A stretch of DNA of 14,530 nt from Eubacteriales Family XIII. Incertae Sedis bacterium (GTDB lineage Bacteria; Bacillota; Clostridia; Peptostreptococcales; Anaerovoracaceae): positions 1-14,530 of the forward strand of contig JAIRPC010000056.1 in NCBI GenBank assembly GCA_031257215.1. Reading direction: 5' to 3'. Position numbers and translations under genes: made by a program. The notes below the pieces were generated by a model that was not told the origin of the DNA, did no database searches, and saw only the letters and a program-made list of their open reading frames with translations. Position 1 is the stretch's first letter; each line of letters opens with the position of its first letter. Positions 6,181 through 14,437 of the stretch are shown here, piece after piece.

Positions 6181-7068
6181 ATGGTTTATGATGATAGGTT
6201 TAGGGCTTATTTGCGGGATGTCAGAAAGATGGCTCCCAACTCCGTAACGGCGTATGTCCGTGATCTTAACGAATTTGAAGCATATATGGCTGAGCGCGGC
6301 GTGAGCGACCTGAAAGACACCGCCGAGTCAGACACCGCCGCCTGGCTGATGGATCTGAAAAGCGGCAACCGCAGCGCCGCCACTATCGGGCGCAAGCTCG
6401 CGTCGGTGCGGGCATTTTTCAAATACCTGAATTCACAGGGGCTTATGTCAACCAATCCCTCCGTTGACATCAAGACGCCAAAGGTGGCGCGCAAGGAAGT
6501 CGAATATCTCACCATTGACGAGGTGGAGGGCCTGCTCGTAAAACCCGACACTTCCCTGAAAGGCGTCAGGGACAAGGCCATACTCGAACTGCTCTACGCC
6601 ACGGGGATGCGCGTGACGGAGCTTATAGAAATGAACATCAGCGACGTGAATCTTCGGATGGGCTTTGTGACGCTGCGCGGGGTTCACGGCAAGGCGCGCA
6701 TAATACCGCTCGGCAGGCCGGCCAGGGCCGCGCTCGAAGAATACATCTACGAGGACCGCGCCAAGCTGCTGCGCGACAAGCGCGACAATGAGGAGGCGCT
6801 TTTCCTGAACTACTACGGCGAGCGAATCACGAGGCAGGCGCTGTGGAAGATAATGAAGGGCTACGCAGCAGAGGCGAAAATCGAAAAGAAAATAACGCCG
6901 CAGACGCTGCGCAATTCTTTCGCGGTGCATATGATCCAAAACGGCGCAGACCTGAAAACCCTGCAAGAGCTGTTAGGCCACGAGGATATCTCCGCGACCC
7001 AAATCTATCTGTCGGTAACGAAGAACAAGATCAAGGATGTCTACGATCGGACGCATCCAAGAGCGTGA
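6181..7068 (+). CDS. xerD: XerD-like tyrosine recombinase
   Basis: A 295-residue site-specific recombinase with the XerC/XerD two-domain plan. It has an N-terminal SAM-like core-binding domain (about 1-95) and a C-terminal catalytic domain (about 105-295). Catalytic residues are R144 (TGMRVTEL), K171 (HGKARIIPLG), R244 (TLRNSFAVHM), H267 (LLGHEDIS) and nucleophile Y276 (TQIYLSVT). The tail DVYDRTHPRA is XerD-like. The box II histidine of the usual HxLRHSFA motif is replaced by Gln (Q241) and the following His by Asn. ATG 6181 is preferred because GGGAGG lies 7 nt upstream; ATG 6166 adds five residues. It may be the chromosome-dimer XerD or a paralogue; no dif site is visible nearby. Confidence 0.88.
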   Translation: MVYDDRFRAYLRDVRKMAPNSVTAYVRDLNEFEAYMAERGVSDLKDTAESDTAAWLMDLKSGNRSAATIGRKLASVRAFFKYLNSQGLMSTNPSVDIKTPKVARKEVEYLTIDEVEGLLVKPDTSLKGVRDKAILELLYATGMRVTELIEMNISDVNLRMGFVTLRGVHGKARIIPLGRPARAALEEYIYEDRAKLLRDKRDNEEALFLNYYGERITRQALWKIMKGYAAEAKIEKKITPQTLRNSFAVHMIQNGADLKTLQELLGHEDISATQIYLSVTKNKIKDVYDRTHPRA

Positions 7069-7097
7069 GGCACACGCCCCGCGGATTTTGTTGTTTT
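7063..7097 (+). terminator. Weak terminator-like element after the recombinase
   Basis: GCGTG-AGGCA-CACGC forms a 5-bp stem over the stop codon. It is followed, after CCCGCGGA, by the T-rich stretch TTTTGTTGTTTT. The gap between stem and T-run makes it a poor intrinsic terminator. A second hairpin, CGCGTT-AACGCG at 7117-7137, lies between the convergent genes without a T-run. Confidence 0.25.
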
Positions 7098-7142
7098 ATA
7101 ATAACTTTGCCATTGGCGCGTTCACGCGCGCAACGCGAAGGC

Positions 7143-9446
7143 CTACGCCCACTCGATCTCATATATCTCGGCGCTGCGGGGAGGGACTGAGATGTCCAGC
7201 AGGCCGCTTGATATGGTGTCGTCAACAGTACCGCCTATGATTTCTTCGCCTGGCGCAACACCCGCCGCTCCCGCACTGGCGGCAACGCCCGCGATAACTC
7301 CGGCATCATCGATACCTTCGAGGCTCTCTGTGCTGGATAACAGGCGTACGGCGTGGGTTAGCTCCAAGCCCCTGATAGCGTCCAGGTCAGCTGGCGTCAA
7401 GCACTCGGATTCGGCGCGCAGGTCGATGACTATTCGGCGGGGTTCGGGATCGGGGTTTACCACGGTCAGCAGCATTTCATCGACCGCGGGGGCGCCGAAC
7501 GCGTCCACGCCGCCGAGGCAGTATCTGAGAATCCCTATAACGTCGCCGTTGGTCGAATAGCAGAGGGCGCCCCCGCTGCGCAGCGCCCTGCGGGCGCTGC
7601 GCAGCGCGCCAAGCGCCCGGTGCCACGCCAGGTTTCGAATATCCGCGCACCCGCTCGAACCCATACCGTTACTGTTATTCCCACATCTAGATTTTTCATC
7701 CACTAGCTCCCCGCCAGAACCCTCGCCACCGCCGCCAAACACTTCCCCAGGGAAAGTCCCGCGGTTGAACGGATCCAACAGCCCGTGCATACCCACCTCG
7801 TCGCCGTAGTATATAGATGGGATCCCAGGCAGCGAATACTGCAACGCCGCCGCACAGCGCACCAGCTCAGCCCCGCGCTCGTCATCCTCCGCAGACACGG
7901 AAAACTCCGCCTGCATATCGCGGCCCATCCCCCTGCCGCCCTCCCCCGTGGCCAGCACCGTGCGAATCCTCGCCACATCATGTGACGAAAGCAGGTTCAT
8001 AAGCGCGTAGTACATCTCCTTTGGGTAGTTCTGCCCCTGGCTGACGAGAAACCTCCTGTACGCGGACGCGTCTATGCGCCCCAGGAGAAACTCCACCGTG
8101 TGGTTCGCGAACGGGTAGTTCATCACGCTGTCGAGCCCGCCGCCAAGCGCGTACCGCCTGCCGACATTGTAGCTCTGCTTCGTGGTCGCGTCCTCCCAGA
8201 CCTCGCCAAGCAGGAACGAATCTGGGTCGGCCGCTTTCAACACGCGCCTCATGCGCTCGATGGTATCGTCCGGCAGCTCGTCCGCGACATCCAGCCTGTA
8301 CCCCGACGCCCCGCGCCCGATCCAGGCTTTCAGCACGCTGCCATCGCCCTCAATGATGAAGTCGATCCAGTCCTGCCGCCGCTCGTCCACCTCCGGCAGT
8401 GTGTCAAAGCCCCACCAGCTCTTGTACCGCTCGGGATATTCCGTAAAGGTGTACCAGCTATGGTACGGCGATTGCTCGCTCTGATACGCGCCCACGCCGC
8501 TGTACCTGCCGTACCTGTTGAAATACACGCTGTCGTCACCCGTATGCGAAAACACGCCGTCGAGAATCACCCTGATGCCCAGCTCGCCCGCCTTATGCGC
8601 CAGCTCCGCGAAATCCTCCTCCGTGCCGAGCGTGGGGTCTATTTTCAAATAATCGCCCGTGTTGTAGCGGTGGTTCGAATAGGACTCGAAAATCGGGTTC
8701 AGGTAAATCAGGCTCACGCCGAGCCTTTTCAGATAGCCCAGCGACTCCGTGATGCCGGGTATGTCGCCGCCGAAAAGGTCGAGCGGCATATAGTGCCCCT
8801 GCCCTTCCCGCGGCCTGTGCTCGGGGCGCTCCCCCCAGCTATCGTGAAGCCACATATCCGTGCGGCCAATGCCGTGGTGGTAGCCAAGCCCGCTCTCCAC
8901 GCGGTTCTTCGCGCTGCGCCTGAACCTGTCGGGGAATATCTGATACATGATCGCGGACTTCGCCCAGTCAGGCGTCCGGAACGACGGCTCGAAAACCGTG
9001 AGCTGAAACGCCGTGGGTGGATTCAGGAAAACCTTGCCCACGCCCGCGTTGTTCTCGGGCTCGGTTCCGTAGTACAGTGACGAGCCTGCCGTGTCTATGC
9101 GGAACCAGTACCATAGGACGGTGGCGTGGCCGGGCGCGTGAATCATCGCGTGGAGCATCGTGCCGCCGCACGGCCCTTCGGCGGGAGCCATCGCAAGCTC
9201 CGCGCCATGCCCGCCGCCCGCGAACTCCCCGTAGTCCGGATCCTTCAGCATCTCGATGTCGCGTGACTCGCCGTCCGCGTGAACCGTCAGCCAGACGGAA
9301 TGATATGGCAAGTCCACATACAGCCCGACCCTGACGGCCGTTCCCGCAGGAACAGCCCCGAGCGGGCTGCGGTATCTGTGCTTGGCGCTCTCGTGCACAA
9401 TCTGGCAGTCCCTGACCGCCAAACCCCCGCAAAAAATCTCATTCAT
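7143..9446 (-). CDS. GH13 neopullulanase/cyclomaltodextrinase-like alpha-glucan hydrolase
   Basis: A 767-residue glycoside hydrolase family 13 enzyme that should cleave alpha-1,4 (perhaps also alpha-1,6) bonds in maltodextrins or cyclodextrins. An N-terminal beta-sandwich (about 1-150) precedes the (beta/alpha)8 barrel, which opens with SAIMYQIFPDRF. The barrel shows YLNPIFESYSNHRYNTGDY and the catalytic set D386 (nucleophile, GYRLDVADE), E415 (acid/base, LLGEVWED) and D490 (SSHDVAR). No signal peptide is seen, so it is cytoplasmic and would act on imported oligosaccharides. AAGGA 7 nt before ATG 9446 fixes the start. There is an unusual Gly/Ser-rich insertion around residues 570-603 and an extended Gly/Ala-rich stretch in the C-terminal beta domain. 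The exact subfamily is uncertain. Confidence 0.9.
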   Translation of the reverse strand: MNEIFCGGLAVRDCQIVHESAKHRYRSPLGAVPAGTAVRVGLYVDLPYHSVWLTVHADGESRDIEMLKDPDYGEFAGGGHGAELAMAPAEGPCGGTMLHAMIHAPGHATVLWYWFRIDTAGSSLYYGTEPENNAGVGKVFLNPPTAFQLTVFEPSFRTPDWAKSAIMYQIFPDRFRRSAKNRVESGLGYHHGIGRTDMWLHDSWGERPEHRPREGQGHYMPLDLFGGDIPGITESLGYLKRLGVSLIYLNPIFESYSNHRYNTGDYLKIDPTLGTEEDFAELAHKAGELGIRVILDGVFSHTGDDSVYFNRYGRYSGVGAYQSEQSPYHSWYTFTEYPERYKSWWGFDTLPEVDERRQDWIDFIIEGDGSVLKAWIGRGASGYRLDVADELPDDTIERMRRVLKAADPDSFLLGEVWEDATTKQSYNVGRRYALGGGLDSVMNYPFANHTVEFLLGRIDASAYRRFLVSQGQNYPKEMYYALMNLLSSHDVARIRTVLATGEGGRGMGRDMQAEFSVSAEDDERGAELVRCAAALQYSLPGIPSIYYGDEVGMHGLLDPFNRGTFPGEVFGGGGEGSGGELVDEKSRCGNNSNGMGSSGCADIRNLAWHRALGALRSARRALRSGGALCYSTNGDVIGILRYCLGGVDAFGAPAVDEMLLTVVNPDPEPRRIVIDLRAESECLTPADLDAIRGLELTHAVRLLSSTESLEGIDDAGVIAGVAASAGAAGVAPGEEIIGGTVDDTISSGLLDISVPPRSAEIYEIEWA

Positions 9447-9519
9447 AGGCGTTTCCTTCTCTATTAATGCAACACGCAAAAAATACAATCTTCCGCGCCG
9501 ATGCAGACAACCCATGCAA

Positions 9520-9551
9520 TAGGGGAGCGACGAATATTCATCGCTCCCCTA
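9520..9551. promoter_or_regulatory. 32-bp palindrome at the GH13 transcription start
   Basis: TAGGGGAGCGA and TCGCTCCCCTA are perfect 11-bp inverted arms, and the 10-nt centre CGAATATTCA is itself palindromic apart from one pair. It starts one base after the putative -10 box of the GH13 gene, so it would cover the transcription start. This suits a repressor operator or a 5'-leader hairpin. No T-run follows on either strand, so it is unlikely to be a terminator of the large upstream gene. Confidence 0.6.
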
Positions 9552-9557
9552 AGTATA
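9552..9557 (-). promoter_or_regulatory. Candidate -10 box for the GH13 gene
   Basis: The minus strand reads TATACT next to the 32-bp palindrome. The nearest -35-like hexamer, TTGATA, is 21 nt upstream, which is too far for a standard promoter, so activation or a different start is possible. Confidence 0.4.
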
Positions 9558-9672
9558 TCGCGTGTGGCGGAATTTTTCTATCAATAATCGCTATAAGTAA
9601 TTTATTTCAATTATTATAATTATTCTCCATCACCATAGACCGCGTAAAATCCAGCGACGGCAAGCTGCCTAG

Positions 9673-12600
9673 TTACTTCTTCCGCCAATGCGCGTAGAGC
9701 GTTTGGTTCGCGCCTATGAATTTCACCTTCGACGATTTTGTTATCTTCGTGCCGCCCTTCTTCGACGTGTACCAGCCGAGGAATTTGTAACCCGCGCGCT
9801 TGGGGGTTTTCGGCAGCGCGTATTTCTTGCCGTATTTCGCGGACGTTTCTATGGATTTCACGCCCTTGCTCTTGCCGGATTTTTTTACGGTAATTTTGCC
9901 GCCGTTCGCGTTGAACGTGACCGATTTTTTCGTCACGGCCCAGTGCGCCCAGAGTGTGTGCGTCGTTTTCGCCTTGACGACGGTGGCCGTCGTGACCGTC
10001 TTGCCGCCCTTCTTCGACGTGTACCAGCCGGCGAAGCTGTACCCCTCGCGCTTGGGCTCGTTCGGCAACACGTATTTGCCGCCGATAGCTACCGCGATGC
10101 TCTTTGTCTTTGCCTTGCCTTTGAACAAGCCGCCGTTCGCGTTGAATATGACCGAACAGGAAGTCGGCTCCGGCGTCATCGTATCCGTGGGCGGGGGATA
10201 GATGGGGGGCCTGGGCGTATCTACGACATCGGCGGGCGGTGTCGCTGTCTGGGCCGTCATGTCGTACAGCGTATCCAGCCCCTTCTTGAAGCGGTCGTAC
10301 GCCACGAGCGCGTAGGCGGCCTGCTCCGTCGCCATCCCGTCTTTATTGCCGCTCGCGATATGCCGAAAGCTGCCGTCTCCGACGCTGAAGCTCAGAAGCC
10401 CGTCGAGCAGGGACTTCCCGTTTTTCACGAAGCGCGAATCGTCCGCCGCGTCGATGCCGAGCGCGGAGAGCCCGACCAAGGGCTGCACCACCGCTTCGAG
10501 GGTCTGCTCATAGGGTTCGCCGGAGGAGGTCTTGCCAATCGCGCCGTTCACGGCCTGGTTTTCCGAAAGCCATGTTATGGCCTTGTCAACGGCCGCCGTG
10601 ACCGCCGCCTGCGAGGTCTGCGCGGGGATTGGCATGGGCAGCTTGCCCGTGTAGTACGGCGCTAGCGCCTGAAGCGCCATCCCCGTGATGTCGGCGCTCA
10701 TCGAGCCGTCCGAAAGCCCCCACGTCCCGCTGGCGGCGTTCTGCCTGGACAGTATGTAGTCCAGAAAATACTGCCTTGCGGCCGTTCCCGCGTCGGTCCC
10801 CTTGTAATAATCGCCGCTGTCGAGCGCAATCAGCGCGAACATGGCACCGTTCACGCCCTGCCACACGGCTTGATATTTGCTGCTGTCATTCGCCTGCCTG
10901 TCCAGCAGCGCGGCAACGAAATCGTATTTCTTGGCGCCGAGCGTGATGTCGGCCGCATTATACCCCAGCGCGGTCAGCGCGAGGACAACGCGCTCGTTCT
11001 CGGTGTATTTGCTTTTGTGAATAACTATCTTGCCGGTCGAAGCGTCGTGGCTGACTATGTTGCTCGAGTTTTCCACAAAGGCTTGCAGGTTGGCGAGGTA
11101 TTTCGCAGTCAGCTCGTCCTTCTGCGCCTGCGTGAGCGCCCCCGAACGGGCGAGCGCTATCACGGCCCATTCGCCGCCTATCACGCTGACCGTCGGGGAC
11201 GGCGTACTAGTCCTGACGTACCGGAGCGTGTCCGCGAGGGCTTCCTGGTATCCTGACGGATTCTCTTCATTGGCATCGTCAGGCTGCGGCGCGATCAGCT
11301 CTATCTCGGGCAGGCTGCCGAATGCCCATGGACCTTGTGAAAATGCGCTCCCGTTCATTATTGGAATGCCACCCATCGCAATAGAACGATGTGCGCCAAG
11401 CTGAACGTTATAGCTTCCCATTATGCCTATATAATACTGCCCTTTTAGAACCACTCCCGTACGCTCTTCAATATTGCTAGGCACGGTATAGTTCACGGAG
11501 AATCCCGTTATAAGACTTTGGTACTGCTTACCCTTGCCGCTCTCCACTGTAGTCGTGCCGTCCGTGTATTTTATTTGTGGGCGAATATCCGTACCTGACC
11601 CCGAATAAAACCCTGGGTTATAGATGCCCGCGAGCTTCTCGACGGCCGTCTCGATACCACTGACCGTGATGCTTGCAGCATCGCCTGCCGCGAACGCTTC
11701 ACCTGGTCGAGTCACATTTGCGACCGCGACATCTACACCCTTGGCGCGCAGCACATGATATTTCTTACTACCGCCATTTTCAAGCTCGACTATATTGCGA
11801 CCTTCTTTCAAAGTCACAGTAAAGCTACCGTCCGCACCTGCGCTATAGTCATCGTGCCACCCGCTGCCCCACGCAGAAATATTGAGCGGGTCGTGTACGC
11901 GGACGGACGTACCTGCCGCCGGCGTGAATGTAAAGGTGCGCGACCCCGCGGCCTTGTCGAAATAGAAAGTGTCGAAATCGTTTCTGGCAGTCAGCCCCGT
12001 ACCGAACGAAGCTGTCCCGCCGCCGACGTTCACCACGACAACGCCCGTGTTGCCCGTCGCGATGCCGTTGAACTTATGCGTCGTACTGCCGTTAGGCATG
12101 ATGTACTCGATTGGGTCATAGGAAATCTTGATGACGCTGACACCGGACTGAACCGCGGTGATACGTAGCTGCTCACGCCCAGGCGACCCGATGGCCGCGA
12201 TGCTGACACTATTACCAGACAGCTCAAATTTATAGTCAGGCTCGATGAAATAATTTTCGGTCGGTCCGTCCTCAGCCTGCCATACTCGGAACGTGTCAAG
12301 GTCGAAATGTCCGCCTTCTTCCAAATCCACCGTACCTGAATCCCCGAGATTCGTATAGAGGTTCGCGGCGTAGTATCCGTTGTCTACGGGAGTCCATTCA
12401 TCCAGCGGTGTGGGCTCTATCGTGATGGTCTGCCCCGCAGTCGACGAAGCCATGCGCTTCGCCACCTTGACGGTCTTACCAGGCGCAGATGCTTCAATAT
12501 GAAACTCGTTGCTTTGTGGGCTGAATTTATAGGCATCATACGCGTCAGTTGAATGTGCAACATCCTCTGTAAAAGGGATGCTCGTGAATGGTGCAAAGTG

Positions 12601-14268
12601 ATTGCCCCCCTTGCGGTAAATTCCGATGTTAACTCCCTTTGTTACTTTTATGAGAGTGAATGCATCGCTGAACTGTAGCCCGTTAATTGCGGCAAGAAGC
12701 GCATCTTTAGCAGAGTTCACATCGGCAGAGGATGACGCAGGATCGGCATTATATATCTCCTCTGCATGAGACAGTGCCTCTTGCATGGCACTCCAACTCT
12801 GACCGGTATAGTCGGACTCCGTCAGGTTTCCCGCCCGCGCGATAGCCGCCGCGAGAGCCAAGAACTCCTCGGCCGTAGCTGACGGCGTATCTACGATATT
12901 TTCTACTCTGGCGAAGAACTGCCTGAAAGAATCCTGTTCATAGCCGCCGGTTGTCTTGTCGGGCACTTTGGCTACAAATACTCGTGCGTCCGTCTGAGCA
13001 TTGATGGAATTTTCGAACGCGGTTTCAGCGATGGCCGGTGCATTCCCGCTGCGGAAAATCAATGTCCTAAGATTTGGACAGCTCCTGAACATATTTTTTT
13101 GGTTGATAGCGTTTACGTTTCCGAACGAAATCGTTTCAAGTGATGTATCGCCGTCAAAAGTAGTGATGGGCAAATTCCCTCCGGACATAATAACGCTTTT
13201 CAGTGCCGTCAGCTTTTTAGGGCCATATTCCACGCTGGCTTCCGACAAATCCAGTTCCAGCAGCGTACCTGCAATATTGATTGAATAGGAATATCCTGTT
13301 CTCAACACATCCAACAATGCCATATTACAGACCCCTGTTACCTTTAGGCGCAATATTTTGGAATAATCATACGGGGCACTTTGTCCAAACTGTTCGCGCA
13401 GGGCGGCCTGTATATCGCTTTGTACATCACGTGAGCTACTGCCGCCAAGTACATTTATCGTTAACCAAGCATCTTCCTGCACAGTGCTCAATGCCGTTAC
13501 CGCCTCATCCACTAGCTCCGGAGTCGCCAGCGGGTCAATCAACGTAGTCAAAGCAGCTTGCCGCGCACCATCTACCGCTCCGTCAGCGAACAGCGCACGG
13601 ACAAGCGCGGTCTTGTCGGCATGTTCATAGTATGGCGGAGGCGCACCGAACCCTTTCAGCGGAACACCGAGATCCGCGCCTGTGCCGAATACGCTGAACT
13701 GCCAGCGAATGACAGCACCATCATCAAGGATACAATCAGATGCTCCACCATCGGTCATTTCGTGATTTATCGTGAACATCCATCCTGACATGAACGTGTA
13801 GTCAAAGTCGGACAACCATTCGTTATCCTTAATGCCATCGGCATCATATTCATCGCCGAAACTCTCCTGACTGGTGATATAATCCGGCAGAGAAACCTCT
13901 TCGCTGCGGTTCGGCAGATTCAGCCCATTCAGAAAGAAGCTGTTTTCCAGGCTCCCTGAATTTGAATACGCAATCTCAAGCTCCCTAAGCAGCTTATCAG
14001 TAACAAAAGCCACCGAAGATCCCTCGGGCACCGTCACCGCCTGCGGCTCCACATAGAACCCCTGGCCCAGGTTATAGCCCTCAAAATCCATATAGACCGT
14101 GATATCGCCCGACGCCGCACTGACGCCGCGCGGTCCGGCCGCACCACCGCCGCCGCTGTCGCCGAACGCCGCCTGCGGGAACATCCCTAGGCACAGCACC
14201 AAGGCCAGCGCCACGCAGAGCGCCGCCCTCATCCTTCTAAGCTTCAACCAAAAAACAGAATCCTTCAT
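9673..14268 (-). CDS. Secreted DUF4430 / alpha-alpha-toroid protein, probable cobalamin-binding (transcobalamin-like)
   Basis: A 1531-residue secreted protein, probably a surface corrinoid-capture protein. A signal peptide (1-36: basic RRMRA, hydrophobic LCVALALVLCLGMF, AAFG) comes first. A DUF4430-type domain (about 55-197, ITVYMDFEGYNLGQGF to GWMFTINHE and IRWQFSVFG) follows; this family resembles the beta domain of transcobalamin. Next come a BspA-like leucine-rich segment (about 305-435), a FIVAR-like helical segment (465-533) and a long beta-rich region (535-1000). The toroid (1005-1340) has six helix-pair repeats, such as ERVVLALTALGY and ATEQAAYALVAY. After a Pro-rich linker come two InlB B-repeats (1371-1527). 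GGAGGAG precedes ATG 14268. There is no LPXTG, SLH or C-terminal membrane segment. A cobalamin riboswitch lies upstream. B12 binding is inferred, not shown. Confidence 0.85.
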   Translation of the reverse strand: MKDSVFWLKLRRMRAALCVALALVLCLGMFPQAAFGDSGGGGAAGPRGVSAASGDITVYMDFEGYNLGQGFYVEPQAVTVPEGSSVAFVTDKLLRELEIAYSNSGSLENSFFLNGLNLPNRSEEVSLPDYITSQESFGDEYDADGIKDNEWLSDFDYTFMSGWMFTINHEMTDGGASDCILDDGAVIRWQFSVFGTGADLGVPLKGFGAPPPYYEHADKTALVRALFADGAVDGARQAALTTLIDPLATPELVDEAVTALSTVQEDAWLTINVLGGSSSRDVQSDIQAALREQFGQSAPYDYSKILRLKVTGVCNMALLDVLRTGYSYSINIAGTLLELDLSEASVEYGPKKLTALKSVIMSGGNLPITTFDGDTSLETISFGNVNAINQKNMFRSCPNLRTLIFRSGNAPAIAETAFENSINAQTDARVFVAKVPDKTTGGYEQDSFRQFFARVENIVDTPSATAEEFLALAAAIARAGNLTESDYTGQSWSAMQEALSHAEEIYNADPASSSADVNSAKDALLAAINGLQFSDAFTLIKVTKGVNIGIYRKGGNHFAPFTSIPFTEDVAHSTDAYDAYKFSPQSNEFHIEASAPGKTVKVAKRMASSTAGQTITIEPTPLDEWTPVDNGYYAANLYTNLGDSGTVDLEEGGHFDLDTFRVWQAEDGPTENYFIEPDYKFELSGNSVSIAAIGSPGREQLRITAVQSGVSVIKISYDPIEYIMPNGSTTHKFNGIATGNTGVVVVNVGGGTASFGTGLTARNDFDTFYFDKAAGSRTFTFTPAAGTSVRVHDPLNISAWGSGWHDDYSAGADGSFTVTLKEGRNIVELENGGSKKYHVLRAKGVDVAVANVTRPGEAFAAGDAASITVSGIETAVEKLAGIYNPGFYSGSGTDIRPQIKYTDGTTTVESGKGKQYQSLITGFSVNYTVPSNIEERTGVVLKGQYYIGIMGSYNVQLGAHRSIAMGGIPIMNGSAFSQGPWAFGSLPEIELIAPQPDDANEENPSGYQEALADTLRYVRTSTPSPTVSVIGGEWAVIALARSGALTQAQKDELTAKYLANLQAFVENSSNIVSHDASTGKIVIHKSKYTENERVVLALTALGYNAADITLGAKKYDFVAALLDRQANDSSKYQAVWQGVNGAMFALIALDSGDYYKGTDAGTAARQYFLDYILSRQNAASGTWGLSDGSMSADITGMALQALAPYYTGKLPMPIPAQTSQAAVTAAVDKAITWLSENQAVNGAIGKTSSGEPYEQTLEAVVQPLVGLSALGIDAADDSRFVKNGKSLLDGLLSFSVGDGSFRHIASGNKDGMATEQAAYALVAYDRFKKGLDTLYDMTAQTATPPADVVDTPRPPIYPPPTDTMTPEPTSCSVIFNANGGLFKGKAKTKSIAVAIGGKYVLPNEPKREGYSFAGWYTSKKGGKTVTTATVVKAKTTHTLWAHWAVTKKSVTFNANGGKITVKKSGKSKGVKSIETSAKYGKKYALPKTPKRAGYKFLGWYTSKKGGTKITKSSKVKFIGANQTLYAHWRKK
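9688..10158 (-). repeat. Two InlB B-type (Listeria-Bacteroides) repeats coded in tandem
   Basis: These encode residues 1371-1443 and 1448-1527 of the secreted protein. Both repeats share VxFNANGG, a KYxLPxxPKRxGYxFxGWYTSKKGG core and an ending in LxAHW. DNA identity is high over the core: GCCCTTCTTCGACGTGTACC occurs in both copies on the plus strand. The segment is strongly lysine-rich and ends the protein, so it may serve as an adhesive or wall-associating tail. Confidence 0.85.
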
Positions 14269-14343
14269 CGCTTCTCCTCCTATACTCAAACCACCAAATG
14301 GCGCAGCGCAAGCAGACCCCGCCACGCCATTCCACTAACAAAG

Positions 14344-14430
14344 CTAATTCACGCGCACCGCGCCAAAGCCGACGCCATACAGCGCCATCCTTATCCTTCT
14401 TATCCTTTTTACAATAACAGAATCCTTCAT
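14344..14430 (-). CDS. 28-codon leader ORF duplicating the start of the secreted protein gene
   Basis: ATG 14430 has an excellent ribosome-binding site (AAGGAGG, 5 nt upstream) and encodes MKDSVIVKRIRRIRMALYG plus nine residues before TAG. The downstream gene begins MKDSVFWLKLRRMRAALCVA. The first 15 nt are identical and AGAAGGAT-AGG-GGCGCT follows in both, so the two starts are related by duplication. The ORF is in the same frame as the large gene (54 codons upstream) but is closed by TAG at 14344 and again by TAG at 14335. It could be a translated leader peptide of the riboswitch transcript or a decayed former start of the gene. Confidence 0.45.
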   Translation of the reverse strand: MKDSVIVKRIRRIRMALYGVGFGAVRVN

Positions 14431-14437
14431 AGCGCCC

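Noticed and set aside
5235..7068. Genomic island integrated at the tRNA-Pro gene by the nearby recombinase
   Set aside because: No second copy of the tRNA 3' end was noticed as an attachment site, the recombinase is XerD-like rather than phage-integrase-like, and the flanking genes are housekeeping.
14269..14325. Upstream GTG start extending the secreted protein by 19 residues
   Set aside because: The extension would place non-hydrophobic residues before the signal peptide, and GGAGGAG at 7-nt spacing supports ATG 14268.
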